Shown: in pieces, positions 46,901 to 60,402 of the stretch
Layout of the letters: the number at the start of each line of letters is the position of its first letter
Numbering within the stretch: the first letter of the stretch is position 1
From: Silene latifolia
Taxonomy: Eukaryota; Streptophyta; Magnoliopsida; Caryophyllales; Caryophyllaceae
Direction of reading: 5' to 3'
Length of the DNA: 64,000 nt
Assembly: GCF_048544455.1 (NCBI RefSeq)
Contig: NC_133538.1
Location: 43,684,969-43,748,968 of the forward strand
Position numbers and translations under genes: made by a program
The notes under the pieces: model-generated
The model's database searches: none
The model's input: the letters and a program-made list of their open reading frames with translations, nothing else
Told to the model about the DNA's origin: nothing

Positions 46901-48392
46901 TTCTGTTTTGTTTGATGTGGGTATTGCATGTCGGATACCTCTAATTGTGCTTTTCGTTTCCATCTACAATGTCTGATTTTTGCAATAGCGTTGTCAAATT
47001 GATCAATGGCGCATGTTGCTTGTTGTAGGTCAGTATGAATTAATCACATTGTTTGCCGGTTTGATGGTGAGCATGAGGTCTGAGGCGGTGGAAGTGTTGA
47101 TACTAATGCACGGTAAGTTCTTCAATCCGGTAGATATAATTCCGTTTTTCTGCGTTTGTTCATTTTTTATTAGAATTCACGTATGCATGTTTTTTATGTT
47201 TTAAATGGTGGGCGGTCGCGGTGAACCTGCTGTCATTGTACATAGATTTTTTTTATTGATAAATTGCAGGTCAGTTGCTTTTGATACGGGTCATGTACTT
47301 TTTAGCTCAATGTGTGCGGTGAGGTACTTGATCATTTAGTTATTTTGAGGATTCATGGGCTTTATCCCTGTTTACTGTACACGAATTGTGCTCCTTGGAA
47401 TTGGATATTGATGGGTTGCTATTTTTTATTGGAGTTTACCGGATTAGATATTGATGGGTTCCATATGACATTTGTGCCAAATGATACGCGTTCAGTAAGA
47501 TAACTGGAATTTCATAAATTTCAAATGTAGTTCTATTTTTCAGTCAAGGGTATGCATTTAGTAAGAGAACAAGAACTTCTTCTTTCATATATATTTGTTT
47601 CAGTTAATCTGATCTCTTTTGTTTCAATGGGTTTGCTTATATTACTTTTTTCTTAATATTTCATTAGATTTTGTTTGTGTGAGCTTGGGGTTTGTTGATT
47701 GAAGCTAAAGCTGACTGAGTTCTGTTTGCTGCTCACGTGGTAGCTGATGGTTGTGAGTGGTGGTTATGTAGACCATGGTGTAGGAGGTGATGAGGCAGAT
47801 GCGTAGGGTGTTGGAGCAGTAGGTAATACTGTTCCTGGAGGTTTTCATGCTTCAGATTGTACCTACCGAGTTGACTCGTCTAGGCTCGGAACCATCACCA
47901 CATATCGGATCTAGGTTTTCTACTTTTTCTTTAAATTTGTACTCTTAATTTAGCACTTCTGATGCTAATGATGATTAAAGCATTTTTGTGTTTGATTGTG
48001 GTGGGTCGTTGCTTAGTATTTCAAGGCTGTTGTTGGTTTTTCAATTACCAGTTTATTGAAGTGGGACGTGGGACGGACACTTTTCACAATTATTTTGCTA
48101 AAAAAAAATAGTCCGTAATTTGCTCATCTCACATTCCCGAGTTCCTGAACTCCCTTCTCCCTTCCCTAATACTATCTACTCCATCAATAACAATGACATT
48201 ATCAGGTTTAGTTTCTGCAGTTTTTCTCACGTGTGCGACCAGACCAACCCAATCGTTGACCACAACTGTACCATTTTTTACCTTAGTTGTAATATGGTTT
48301 TTGTTATTGTTTTTTTTGTTGTAAGTAGATGCGGCCCTTCTTCTGATATCAAATCTGCAAAGAAAAGTAGCTTTGGATCATTCTTATTGTTT
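44000..48392 (+). other. Cargo region without clear gene, with internal duplications
   Basis: The T-rich sequence has many GT/AG intron-like borders (for example CAACCCAGGTATTT near 44190) and looks like introns and UTRs of a captured gene. Tandem duplications of about 125 bp (44430-44560 against 44556-44645) and about 200 bp (45415-45570 against 45618-45770) are visible. A short exon-like piece at 48331-48375 (CGPSSDIKSAKKSSFGS) ends at the LINE. I recognise no full protein. Confidence 0.35.
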
Positions 48393-48496
48393 CTGGTTAT
48401 GTTCTTTTTTTTTTTTTTTTTTGGTGAAATATAAATTGTATTAATAATTAAGAACATTACACCAAGCACTTCACATCTTACAATATTCAGGTATCA

Positions 48497-51400
48497 TTAG
48501 ACTAAGTCTATCTTATGAAGCCAAATCAATGCTTTCCTATAACTCTTACAACTTCCTAAAGAGTCAATCTTCCCTCGTAATACATTCTGAACCCTTCCCA
48601 GCATAGCTTGAGGATGCTGTACCACTCCTTCAACTCGAGCAGAATTTCTATTGAGCCAGATGAAGTAAATCAGAGTTGCAAAGGCTGCCATGACAACCTT
48701 CTTTTGTAGCAAAGACCTACATCTCCATGTTATGAGCCGTGTAACAATGTCTCTCTGACAGTCATAACCCAACCAATGCTGAAGTAAAGTCAAACACCTC
48801 TGACTATATACACAGTAAAAAAAGAGATGCTGCTGATTCTCCTGATGTGCACCACATAAATCACAAAGCCCATCACTAATGACCCCAAACCGCAGAAGTC
48901 TATCCTTGGTCATCAGTTTTTGGTGCACAAACACCCAATTAATGAAGCAAACCTTTGGTAAGCATAGCCTATTCCAAGCATAAGGGACCCAACTGACCTG
49001 CAAATGATCCCTGATCAACCATTCATAAACCTCTGTCAGAGCATATTCCTTAGTTAGCCATCCATTAGAAAGGAACCCAGCCTGTAAAATCTCCTTAACT
49101 ATGCAAACTTGTCTCCAAGTCCAACTAGAGTTAGTAGTAGCCTTGTAATCCCACCAGTTTGTTTGTTTTAAATATATGTGATGCACCCATTGCACCCACA
49201 AAGTGTCCTTCTTCTGGGAAATCCACCAAGGTGTATTTCCCAAGAACAGCCAGATTCCAAAAGAATCTGTGCTTGATGCCCAACCCACCCCTATCATAAG
49301 GAAGGCAGCAAGTATCCCATGTAATTCCTGGCACCTTGTGGAAATCATCAGTGCCTGACCACAAGTAATTTCTACACACTGCATCCACTCTACTGAGGAA
49401 ACCCTTAGGTATAAGGAAAATCCTAGACTAATAGCTGTGCAGCTGAGACAACACAGACCTTACCAAGACTAGTCTTCCCGCATAACTCAGTTTTTTTGCC
49501 TCCCAACGTCGTATCCTGGCCACAATTTTATCCACCAGAAGGTTACATTCAGCATTTGTGAGCCTCTTGTATGATATGGGTATACTAAGATACCTAAAGT
49601 GGAACTGACCAAGTTTGAACCCAGGGAGCTGCAGAATTGCTTCAGCATTCAGAGCAGTCAATCCATGAAGATACATATCAGACTTCTCTTGATTCATGCG
49701 AAGACCAGAGGCCTCAGAAAAAGAAAGGAAAGCTCTCATAAGAACTTTCACAGAGCCCAGATTACCTCTGCAAAATAGAAGGAGATCATCCGCAAATATA
49801 AGATGACACAAGCCTAATTTCCTGCACATGGGGTGAAACTTAAACTCTGGTCTTTGAGTAACCACACTCAGAATCCTAGTAAAATATTCAAGGCATAGGG
49901 TAAAGAGCAGAGGAGACATGGGGTCTCCCTGCCTGAGACCCCTCTTGCCTTTGAAAAAACCAAATTGAGTCCCATTAAGAGAAAGAGACTAGTAAGGAGA
50001 GGTGAGGCATTGCATGATCCAGGTTATCACGGGTTCAGGAAATTCCAGAGCATACAACATTCCCCCTACAAACTCCCATTCAATAGAATCGTAGGCTTTC
50101 CTGAGGTCAACCTTCATCAAGACCCTAGAAGAATAGGTCTTCCTGTTGTAGAGCCTCACAAGTTCTTGACATATCATTATGTTATCAATGATATGCCTCC
50201 CTTGAAGGAAAGCACTTTGATTAGGACTCACTATCTCAGCAAGGGTGATAGCAATTCTATTACAAATGACCTTAGAAATGCACTTATAGATCACATTGCA
50301 GCAAGCAATGGGTCAATAGTCAGTAACAGAAGCAGGACAGTCTTTTTTAGGAATTAAGGTAAGGATAGTGGCATTAAACTCCTTTAACAGTTTACCACTC
50401 CTGAAGAATTCTTGGACAACACCACACACCTCATATCCAACAATATTAAATACATCCTTGAAGAATCCATAAGAGAAACCATCTGGGCCAGGGGCTTTCT
50501 CAATGGGAATAGACAACAAGGCTAGTTTAATCTCCTCCTTAGTAACAGTCCTGCACATAGCTGTATCCTGTTCAGGGGTGACCAACTTCCCTTGTTTAAC
50601 AACTCCAGCACACACTTTAACCAAAGCCTCAGAAGTGCCCAACAGTCTCTCATAATACTCTAAAAAAGCTCGCTCAATGATATCAGCTGCAACACACAAC
50701 TGACCATTAATATCATGGATATTTAAGACTTTGTTCATAGCCCTTCTGGCTTTGATGGTATTATGAAAATAATGAGTATTTTCATCAGCATTATTCAGCT
50801 AAAGAGTTTTAGCTTTCTGAGAAAGATACAGAATCTTTCCTGCTTCCAACTCCTGATAAGATTTGGAAGCAATCCTCTCCTCAGCCATAAGCATAGTGTT
50901 TGTAGGATCCTGATGAAGCCTTCCCTGGATATCCTCGAAAACCATCTTAGCCACCTGAGCTGAGTTGACAATGTCCCCATAAATTTCTCTATTCAATTTT
51001 TTAAGAGGGCCTTTCATAAGCTTTAACTTTTTTGCAATTTGGAAACCCAAACATCCTGTGATTGATTTACCCCAGACCTGCTGAACAATGCTCAGAAATT
51101 GATCATCTTTGCCCCACACATTAAAGTACATGAATCTAGATTTTTGCCTGGGATAGGTATGCCACAGCTCCATAAGGCAGGGGCTATGGTCATAAAGACC
51201 CTCAGGCAAGAAAGTAACAGTCCCAGAAGGCCCCTGAAGAAGCCACTGATCATTAGCCATAACTCTGTCAATACGACTAAACACTCTATCAATGCCATCT
51301 TGTTTGTTATTCCAGGTATAGAAAGCACCTGAAGAAACTAAATCATAAAGTCGACATTCATCAACATAGTCCTGGAAACCCTGGACCTCAGCCTGAGTAA

Positions 51401-51866
51401 CAGGAGATCCAATACGTTCATCAGAGTGAAGAACATTATTGAAATCTCCCATTATCAACCAAGGATCCACCAAACTATTCTTTAGTTGCTTCAGAGAGCT
51501 CCAGAGATCTACCCTTTCACAATCTCTGTTACAACCATAGATCATAGAGTGAACCCAACTGAATCCAGAGCTTAAATGAGTAACTTTCAGATGCACCACT
51601 TAAAGTTCCTTGCTAAGTTCAACAATAGTAAACCGAGAAGCATCCCACAATATCCATATTCTCCCTTTATCCAGAATATTATTATTTGTCATAAACTGCC
51701 AGTGAGAGCCAAGCCCTTGCTGAACTTTATTAACATTAATGTTCTTAACCCTAGTTTCAATAAGACCAAAGAACCCTACATTATTCATGTGCAAGAAACG
51801 TCTAACATCACCTTGCTTATTCCATTTATTGAGGCCTCTAACATTCCAAAAGCCTATCCTATCCAT
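48497..51866 (-). pseudogene. LINE ORF2 (endonuclease, reverse transcriptase, zf-RVT)
   Basis: It starts MDRIGFWNVRGLNKWNKQGD, an apurinic endonuclease opening, with later WLIMGDFNNVLHSDER and IDRVMANDQW motifs of the same domain. RT follows: EKAPGPDGFSYGFF, FNATILTLIPKK, MKVDLRKAYDSIEWEF, and the catalytic LIFADDLLLFCRG. The C-terminal zf-RVT reads LCDLCGAHQENQQHLFFYC. In-frame stops occur at 51600, 50799, 50313, 49989 and 49428, and a frameshift near 49225. All parts lie otherwise in one frame, so decay is modest. It would nick target DNA and prime cDNA synthesis. Confidence 0.88.
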
Positions 51867-53079
51867 GATGAATATTTAAGGCAAACCTCCCCTTCCCCAA
51901 GCTATTCAGAATATTCCTTCTCAGAGAATTATTGACTGCTTCCAGAAAAGAAGGACCACTCTGAATCCCTTCTCTTTTATGAGACAACATTCTAGCAGGG
52001 GTAATAGAATTGAGAACAGTGCCTTGGTATGGCATATGGGTCACCACAGTAGCAGGATTAAAAGTGGGGAGTGACCCCTCTACACTATCCTGTTTCTTGT
52101 GATGAACTTCAGCTGCTTTGGGTTTAGCAGTAACTTTTGGCACCCATACCTTCTTAACAACAGTAGGTCGCTTGCTTCCTTAAGCTTTCCTACACATGGC
52201 CTCATCATGACCTATTCCATGGAATCGAGAACATACCAAGGGCTTCCACTCATAATGAACCTGTTGCTTTTGTAAGACTCCTTTCTCATCCAGAAATTCA
52301 ACAATATCAGGTAGTGGAAGTCCAACCTTAACCTCCACTAGAAACCTTGTATATCCCAAAAACTCCTTCTCCTTAGTCGCTAAATCACACTTAATAGGTT
52401 TCCCTACCAATCCTGCAATTTTTGGTAAAGCAGCTCCCCAATATTTGAAATCCAAATCATGAAAACGAACCCAAACTGCAATAGTATCAGGTTTCACTTT
52501 ACACAATTTAGAGTCCGGCTTCCAATCCTTGACAACAAAAGGCTTATTATCAAGGAATAGAGGACCAGATTGAAGAGCAGTCACTTTATCTTCAGGCTTA
52601 AGAAAACGAATCAAACATATTCCATTTGCCAGAAATGACACTTTATCATTCGATAGATTCTTCCATAACCTTCGTACAAATCTACTCACCACAGTACCAG
52701 GTGGATTTGCTCCGAGGACATAACAGAAGACCGAGGTGGACCAGAAATCCAGTTCAGGTTGTACATCCGCTAGATCAATTTTGAGAAGAGGCTTACCAGA
52801 ATTAATTGAAGAGGACGAACTCCCTTTCCTAGTGACTTCTGTCCAACCTTCTTCTTCAGCTGCTGAATTTTCATTTATCGGCAATAGTTCCTTGTCCAGA
52901 TTGAAAGCCCGAAGCTCAGCCGTCTTCGAACTCTCGCCCTGACAGACCTCCGCAACAATCTCCCTCAGCTCTGTATTATGTAGCGTAGTACTAGTATTTT
53001 TGTGATTAGTATTAGATGATGTAATATTATTTTTGGATGATTGTTTATTATTGTAAGCGGCTTTCCTGCGTTTTGCCAT
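51859..53079 (-). pseudogene. LINE ORF1 (DUF4283 and zinc knuckle)
   Basis: The protein starts MAKRRKAAYNNKQSSKNN with a basic Asn-rich leader. It carries a DUF4283-like RNA-binding fold (FVRRLWKNLSNDKVSFLANG, IAVWVRFHDLDFKYWG) and a C-terminal knuckle SRFHGIGHDEAMCRK whose second Cys is replaced by Phe. One in-frame stop at 52180-52182 splits it, and the same frame continues (VTAKPKAAEVHHKK) to 51859. The last codons overlap the ORF2 start. Confidence 0.8.
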
Positions 53080-53439
53080 TGCAGATCACGAAGAAAAATC
53101 GCTTTATCTCTCTAATCGCTTTCTCTCTCTAATCACGCACTATTATTTTGGATTGCTTCCTGGTTATGTTCTTCTAATTTAATTTGTTGTTAATGTGCTT
53201 TGATTTTTTTTGACCGACTTTAATGTGATTGAACTTTGTGAAGCAGACTGTTAATGTATCCTTTGTTTCAAGTGGCAGAGCAGGAATAATATGACCGCCA
53301 CTTCCTAAAGACAGTATAAAGCTCCAGTTTGTGATAGCCTACTTAGGTATGGCGATACGATCTGGGCTTCCCACGACGTACTCATATGGTAAGTGAAATT
53401 AAAGCCACGAATGTCATTTTGATTCTATATTTCTACGTT

Positions 53440-55500
53440 TTTTTTTTCTTGGGCATTTTGAAAGTCCAGTTTTATGAATCTTCCCCCTGCAAAGCTGCTC
53501 TTGACATAATAGGACTCAATAGGGCATTAGGTTTCACGGTGGGGTTATCATTATCGGAGCAGTCTCCCAAATATCTGGTATTGATTAATGTGGCTGCCCC
53601 CTAATTAGCTCACTAATACGCTAACTACAGAATTGTATGTATAACTTGTAATTAGTCGCTTTAGTATGTTGTAAGGATAGGAATAAGCCTTTAATCGCCG
53701 ACTTGCTACTGCTAATGGCCTAAAATTGTCTTCAAACCATAGATATTCACTGATGGGGGGAGGGACGTTTGTGCAGAGAGATCTTTGTAGGGCTCAAGAG
53801 CCATAGACAACCTGGGGTGTAATGAACTTGGGAAATCAATACATCAAGCTTTTGATTATATGCTATCATTTATCTCAAACATATGGATTATAATGTTTCT
53901 TTACGTTTTCAGAAAAAGGAGGAGAGGGGAGCGGGAGGGAGAAGTCGAGTAAGAAAATGGGAAAGATGGTAATTTGGGTAATTTTGATCATTTTCCTCAT
54001 CATTGTTCTTGACTATTACATTCATTTCTTTAATGGTTCGTTTTATTTTCATTTTATTTCCACTTTTATCTAATCGTTCTTCTACTGGAAGTCTGTTCTC
54101 TCATCCTTTGTCAATTACTACGATGAGGTCGCCTACACGAAAAAGAGGAGGGAATATTTTCTTACTCCACTTTTATAGATTTTGTAACATAGGTTTCAGC
54201 CGTCATGGCTTTTGACTTTCTTGAAATATATACTATCCCAGACCTAGGGTGATAAGTAGCTCAGTGCCCGGACTAAGGTTGGGGTTGTACCTTAGGTAGA
54301 GTTGTCAGGGATGTTACCTTTATCATGATGTAGGGTATATAGGTGAGACATTACATGTTCTCACATCTCGATAATACGAATAGTGGAGTATCTTTGGATT
54401 TATCATAACATTGAAAAAAGAGAATGTAAGCTGGGAGTGGTGAACGGTCATACGTTAGACAATTGTTCATGTAGCTATTGGTCATGTTCCGTGTTTTTAT
54501 TGTAAATTCTTTATGACTGAACTAACTCTGTTTTGCAGCTTCTGAAGAGTTCAAGGATCTTATCAAGAGTGCATTATTGGCAGCTTTGTAAGGTTAGGGT
54601 GGAAATCCTTGTGTGGTTATTTTTCTCTTGATTATTGCTGGTCTAGTTTAAATATATCTTGCACCACTTTCAACGGGAGCACTATTAGGGTTATATGATG
54701 TGAAAGGGCCCGTTCCAGTAGTAAAGAATGTTTTTATACTTTCTTAATCAGATGGGACCATTCTAATGGAGCTTGAAGATGTTGTACCTTTGTTTTCATT
54801 CTTGACCAGTATGTCACCAACTTACCATTGAATCTTGGGGTTTTGTGTCATTGCTCAGGTTGAGACATGTAAGGATCAAATCGCATCTGCCATTGCAACT
54901 CTTGAACCAATGACCACTGGTCAAGTTAGATGGTGAATTACTTGGTGGGTGAGGTTCGCGGCAAGGGAAGCTCTTTTTAGTTACCTTGGATCCGAATATG
55001 GAACCACTTTTGCATTAGGTATTGATGCTTTATAGTTTTATTGAATGATTGTATGCTGCTTTCAAAAATACGTGGAACATCGAATGACTGGGATCTTAGA
55101 GACTCAGATTTCTCTGTAATTATACTACAGTTAGGGTATTTGCTTTCTTATCTGGTGCTCCTGGTTATGAAGCTGGGCAACTTGATGCAAGATTTTATGA
55201 TGAGCAATATGCCAGTTAAGGAGAGGATGCTGACTTTGATCTACTTCCTGAACACACCTCATTCTACAAGGATCTGGTAAGTTAACTCAGTTTGCAACTC
55301 TGTGATTTATGTGCAACTTGAAATTGGCATTGATGTACATTTTCACAGGCTGCTATCGCCGCAGGTTTGTGTGGACATTTTTTCTGTTACAAATGAGTAC
55401 AGATTTGGCATCCCTGAAGTTTCTTAGCATTGAAAGTGGGGGTTCCTTGTTCTTATATCAAAGCACTGATGATTCTACACTTCCTTAGGACATGTGAGTG
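53440..55500 (+). pseudogene. SEC23-like gene fragment (COPII coat) with introns
   Basis: Exon-like pieces occur in the order of plant SEC23: SEQSPKYLVLINVAAP (53553-53600), EEFKDLIKSALLAAL (54544-54590), GLYDVKGPVPVVKNVF (54690-54737), LELEDVVPLFSFL, VETCKDQIASAIATLEP (54859-54910), EALFSYLGSEYGTTFAL, VFAFLSGAPGYEAGQLDARF (55136-55200), GEDADFDLLPEHTSFYKDL, VCVDIFSVTNEY, then DLASLKFLSIESGGSLFLY (55402-55460). SEC23 is the Sar1 GTPase activator of the COPII vesicle coat at the ER. Stops (after QYAS and after DSTLP) and a 2-base deletion after NEY show decay. The conserved C-terminal half is absent. Introns are retained, so it is DNA-level capture, not retroposition. Confidence 0.75.
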
Positions 55501-55535
55501 CAAATTTTATCTAGAGCGAGGAGCTTTAGTTTTGT

Positions 55536-55626
55536 TTTAATAGATGTCACTACTCACTGTGTTATTTTAATAGATGTCGCTACTCGGTACTTATTGTGTT
55601 ATTTTAATAGATGTAACTACTCACTG
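55536..55626 (+). repeat. Short tandem repeat after SEC23 fragment
   Basis: Three copies of a unit near 40 to 45 bp containing TTTTAATAGATGTCACTACTCAC are present. The following 55700-57950 stretch shows no recognised gene. Confidence 0.6.
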
Positions 55627-57949
55627 CAGGGGCTGGAATTGTGGGCACGAGCCTAGGCTGGAGTTGCTTTTAATTCTCCTAAAAGGTTAGCGAATTAGCG
55701 GCCATTTATTGCTGTTGTTAATGTGATTTTTGTGATTATTGATATTTTTGAAGAGCTCATTGTTTGTGGGCAGGGGGGTAAGACGTTGAGTTGTAGTTTA
55801 AGTGTTTTAGAAGCATTTGGTAGATATCATAGAGGTATAGTGTTGTGCTGTTTTGGAAATGCTCAATGATGTCGGAGATTCAGAGGTGTGTGTGAATTGT
55901 GCTTTGGGTGTATAGATAACTAAGCTGGATTTTCTTCGCGACGCCCTTTACATTAAAATAGAACATCTAATAAATGATCTATAGATGAGGTGTAAAGCTA
56001 AGCTAAGTATTAATTCCTCCCTTTTTTCTTTTTTCAAGTATGTTGTGTACTTGAGTTGGATAGCTGTTTATAAGCGACTAGAGGGATGGTACTCATTTAA
56101 ATGAGTCAGATAGTGTAAATTATTGAGTAAGCATGTGGGGGGAGAGTACCTACTTACTTTATTAACGTCTTTTAAAAGTAATCGGACTTAAGGTGACAGA
56201 AGTTCCGGAAATAATGTCCTGGAACAGTCTTTTGTGCTCTTCATGTGCCAAGCACTGTTATAACCGTGCTTCTTCTTAACTCTTTTTCACTTTCCTTGAG
56301 TAGTTAAGTTGGCATACTCTTCCTTTTAAACGATCTCCCTGTTACCCAGTTTGTGTTGTTCAAAGAAAGGTTCACGTTGCATATGTTGGTTGCCTTCTTG
56401 TTAGCATGTATCCTCTCTTCTCCCGCGCTTTTGTTAAACTGGTGGTGTGATCTTTTTAATCTTTTTTTGGCAGGGCTGGGCATAGACGCTTTCTGAATGT
56501 CGTTGAAAAGGGACTTGCCTACTGAGGAAAACTTGGTGGGTCATTTGGTTGGTTATTGTTCTTTGAACCCTGTGGTTTAAACTGTTACAAAGTGAGGTAA
56601 CTTAGTCCGCCATCACTTTTTCATACTAGGAAGCTAGCGGAGTCGATATCCTTATCGAGGGGTACTGTGGTTCTTGTTTTCCTTGTGTGGTATTTACGAC
56701 TAATATGTGGCTGTTCTTTCTACTTCTGCTTCAAACAGGTCCTATTATGTGTTTTAGTCATTTTTAATATTTGAGATACTGACTGGTATCATGGTATTTT
56801 ATAGCGATTTCACAATTAACACACGCTAACTCATTCATGATGAGTTGGACTTTTGGAGGAGTGTCGTCTTGCTGCTGCTATATTCCCATTCAGAGATTCC
56901 GTTTTTCAGTACGGAGTATTTATTTTCAGCATGACAATATTGTTTCGCCTTCTGAAGGTAACCTCAACACCCTTACGCCTGAAATCTTTTTGTGTGGCGT
57001 GATGAGTTATTTGATTAAGGCCATTTCAGGCGGTTAGCTTTCGATCTATCACAAAAAAAGGGCTCTTGAGGTAACAATTTCATTCCTTGATAAATCACGG
57101 TGTCAAATGAGGTGTCTACTTCATGGAAGATGAGTTGGAATTTGTTTATTCTGTTTATGATCTGTCCATTGTAGTTTATCTCAACGCGTCGTTTATTCGT
57201 AATGTTCGTTTATTCATACTGTTGCTAAGGAATGTAGATGTTGATTGTTACTATATATTCACGTGCAGGGTGACAGTTTCCATGCAAGATATGGTGCTAC
57301 TCACACGACTGAAAAATCATTTGAGTCTCGCAGAGAATGCGTGCCGCTTGTGAGATTGTGTTGTATTTATTTTATTGCGTTACATTTATTTGGGCAGGCT
57401 CTTTGCAGCTCCGTAAGTTTATAATATGACATTTTCTCTTGAATACGTTGGCTATACTGTGGTAAAAATTTGTGGGTTCAACATTGTTTGATTTATAGTG
57501 TAAAGAAATTGAATTTTGCAGGACATTCAGATGATTTAGCTACTTTAAACATTTAGGCCTATTTTGTAAGGTATTCCAATAAGTTTGTAAGGAGTTGGAT
57601 TATGTAGGGTATTCCAATCCTATTGCTTAGTGCATTTAGGAAAGTTTTTTTTTTTATCTTTCAAATACACCCCTATTAACTAATACTATTTAGTTAGATC
57701 GAGGCACCTTGCTCATTAGAGAGCTTTTTAAAAGTAAAATCGTTAATTGTCTGTTATCTCATTCTTTATTTCGATTTGCATTGGGTACCTGTTATCTTAA
57801 AAAAATAGCTGTCTTACTGCACACGCATTTCACTCTATGTTTTAAGACTATTGTACCATAGGTAATTAGGTATCTTGCATAACATCCTTTTCTATTCAGT
57901 TACATCCTAACGGTTAGCCTAAACGATTAGCCAAAATGAGGCACCGTTC

Positions 57950-58090
57950 CTGGTGTTTGTTTATCATTCCTTTCTGATGCTTGTACGTTATACCACCAAC
58001 GCCTTCCCGTTGCTTGTACGTAATACCACCTGCCCAGTTTATCATGCCTTTCCGGTGCTTTTACGTAATACAACTGACGCTAAACTATAG
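57950..58090 (+). repeat. Degenerate repeats near Helitron end
   Basis: Three degenerate copies of ATGCCTTTCCGGTGCTTGTACGTAATACCACC-type sequence (each about 55 to 60 bp) lie just upstream of the Helitron terminus. Confidence 0.5.
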
Positions 58091-58250
58091 CATTTACCTT
58101 GCCATGATTTTATTGTACCGCTAACGTTCAATCTATGAAACGGTGGAGGCTAACCACGTTAAATAATTTACCTGCCAATCTAAAGCTAAGCACACTTGAA
58201 CTTAAACGAATTAACTGAACATCATGTCAAATGTTCGTCAAATTGAAGCT

Positions 58251-58282
58251 CCGCGCCCGGAAGGGCGCGGCGCAGCGACTAG
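58251..58282 (+). mobile_element. Helitron 3' terminus inside the hAT element
   Basis: A perfect CCGCGCCC-GGAA-GGGCGCGG hairpin (58251-58270) is followed by CGCAGCGA, CTAG (58279-58282) and T. The body must extend upstream. If its 5' end lies near 44 kb it would include the SEC23 fragments, but no 5' TC start could be fixed. Helitrons are well known for capturing gene fragments with introns. Confidence 0.7.
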
Positions 58283-60402
58283 TTTTTTAAGTAAAACCCA
58301 ACCCCACCACTACTTTCCACTACTTTCCACATTCCCAAGTCCCTAACGTCCTCTTAAATTCTTCATTTACCAGTTTACCTAGGTTCTTCATTTTTCCAGA
58401 TTTCCCAAATCACCATCATTTTTTTCGATTTTCCAATTCAATGGCACAACTTGTTCGTCTATTAGCCTTCCATCATTATTTGATTATAAATATCTCATCT
58501 TTACTTTCAATTTGTCTCACAGTGGCACTCAAAAGTTCCAATAAAATCCAGGTTTGTTAACTCGTTTATCTTTCACTTTATCTAATTTTATACAAGAGTA
58601 TTTTGCATTTGATTTCCTTGCGGTTTCTATTCGTTTTTGTGGTTAAATATATCATTTCTTCAATTAAAAGCAATCACGATTATTACGTATAACAGTATAA
58701 CTGTACAATTTGTAAATGTAATTTTTTTTCTTTTTAATTGTAGTCTCTGTTGAAATGGGGACAAGAGAACATATTGTTCATATGGTTGTCGATGTTGATG
58801 ATGAAGATCATGATGAGGTTGTGGGTGATGATATTGATCCTGACTTAGAGGAAGATGTTGGAGGAGTAACACAAGTTAACCAACCTGAAATTGACGGTGA
58901 TAAGCGGTATGAGGTATGGAATCATATGAATAAGTTGCCGCCTCCTAATTTGAACAGTTAGCTACGTGTAATTACTGCTCTAAAACTTTCTATGCAAATC
59001 CTAAGAATGGGACTTCTCATATGATGAGACATAAAAAAAAATGTATGGCGTGTCGTAATGTAGATATTAGGAATTTTTACATTGGCTCCAAAATAGAACC
59101 TGGTGGAACACAAAGTATGGCTTTAAAAACACAAACTATAGATTTCGATGAGATAAGGAAAGCTATTTGCATGTTTGTTGCTGTTGGTGCTCATGCATTT
59201 TTATTGTTGATGAACCTGGGTTTCAGTATATGGCTTCTCGTATGTGTCCTACTTATACAGTGATGAGTAGGCACACTGTCAAAAGAGATATACTTAAACT
59301 ACATGATTAGGAGAGAAAATTAGTTGAAGCGGATCTAAGAAAAGCACCGGGTCGAATTGCTTTTACATCCGATAATTGGAGGAATAATAGTACTCAAGAC
59401 GAGTATATTTGCATAACTGCTCATTGGGTTGATTGTGAGTGGAAATTACAAAAGAGAATACTTAGTTTTGGCGCTTTGACACCTCCTTTTGATGGGGTTA
59501 ATATTGGCGATGATGTTTCTACTTGCTTGAATAACTGGAATATTGCCGATAAAGTTACTTCATTTACATTAGATAATGCTACTTACAATAATGTCATGAT
59601 TGTGGAAATTAAACGACAACTCCTTAGAAGTGGAAGTGATCTATTATTCGATGGTCAATTTTTTCAAATTCGTTGTTGTTGTCATATTATAAATCTCATC
59701 GTATAAGATGGTTTGAAACTTTTGGATGGGGTTGTTGATAAGATTAGAGCCATTGGTAAGCATTTTAGGCATTCTATACCAAAGAAAAAAAAGTTTTATG
59801 AAGTTTCTCAACACATTTATCATCTGGATGCAAAAAAAAGACTTCGTGGTGATTGTTGTGTGAGATGGAATTCTACCTATTTGATGCTTGATCGTGCTCT
59901 TTACTTTAGATGTCCTATTGATCATGTGATTGAAAAAGATAAGGATCTTATGCAACATATTCTTAGCAATGAAGAGTGGGATAAAGTGTCTACTATCCAT
60001 AGGTTTTTGAAAACTTTCTATGATATTACTACTGAATTTTCAGCATCTAAAACCCCAACAACAAATGTGTATTTTAAAGGGGTGTGGGAAATACAGTGCT
60101 TATTAAAGGAAGTGGTAAATGGACAGCATGCATATTTGGTTGACATGGTTAAACCAATATAAAAGAAGTTTGATAAATATTGGAGTAGATAAAATTTGTT
60201 GCTCTCTTGTGCTTGTGTTTTGGATCCTCGCTATAAGATATCATTTTTTGAGTATTGTTACACTACTCTTTCTGACGATGACGATACTTATGCCAAGGAG
60301 AAGACAAAAGAAATGCTAGAAACATTGTCTACATTACTTAAGGATTACAGTCAGGTGGGTAAGCAAATTGCTATTGGTAATATGAACGATGTGGGTGCTA
60401 AT

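Larger units (their letters stand above)
48407..53159 (-). mobile_element. L1-type LINE, full-length but mutated
   Basis: A 14-bp target duplication CTGGTTATGTTCTT flanks it (48393-48406 and 53160-53173). The T run at 48407-48422 is the poly-A tail of a minus-strand element. ORF1 and ORF2 follow in order. There is no RNase H domain after the zf-RVT region. It lies within the cargo of the hAT element, so it inserted later than the cargo. Confidence 0.92.
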
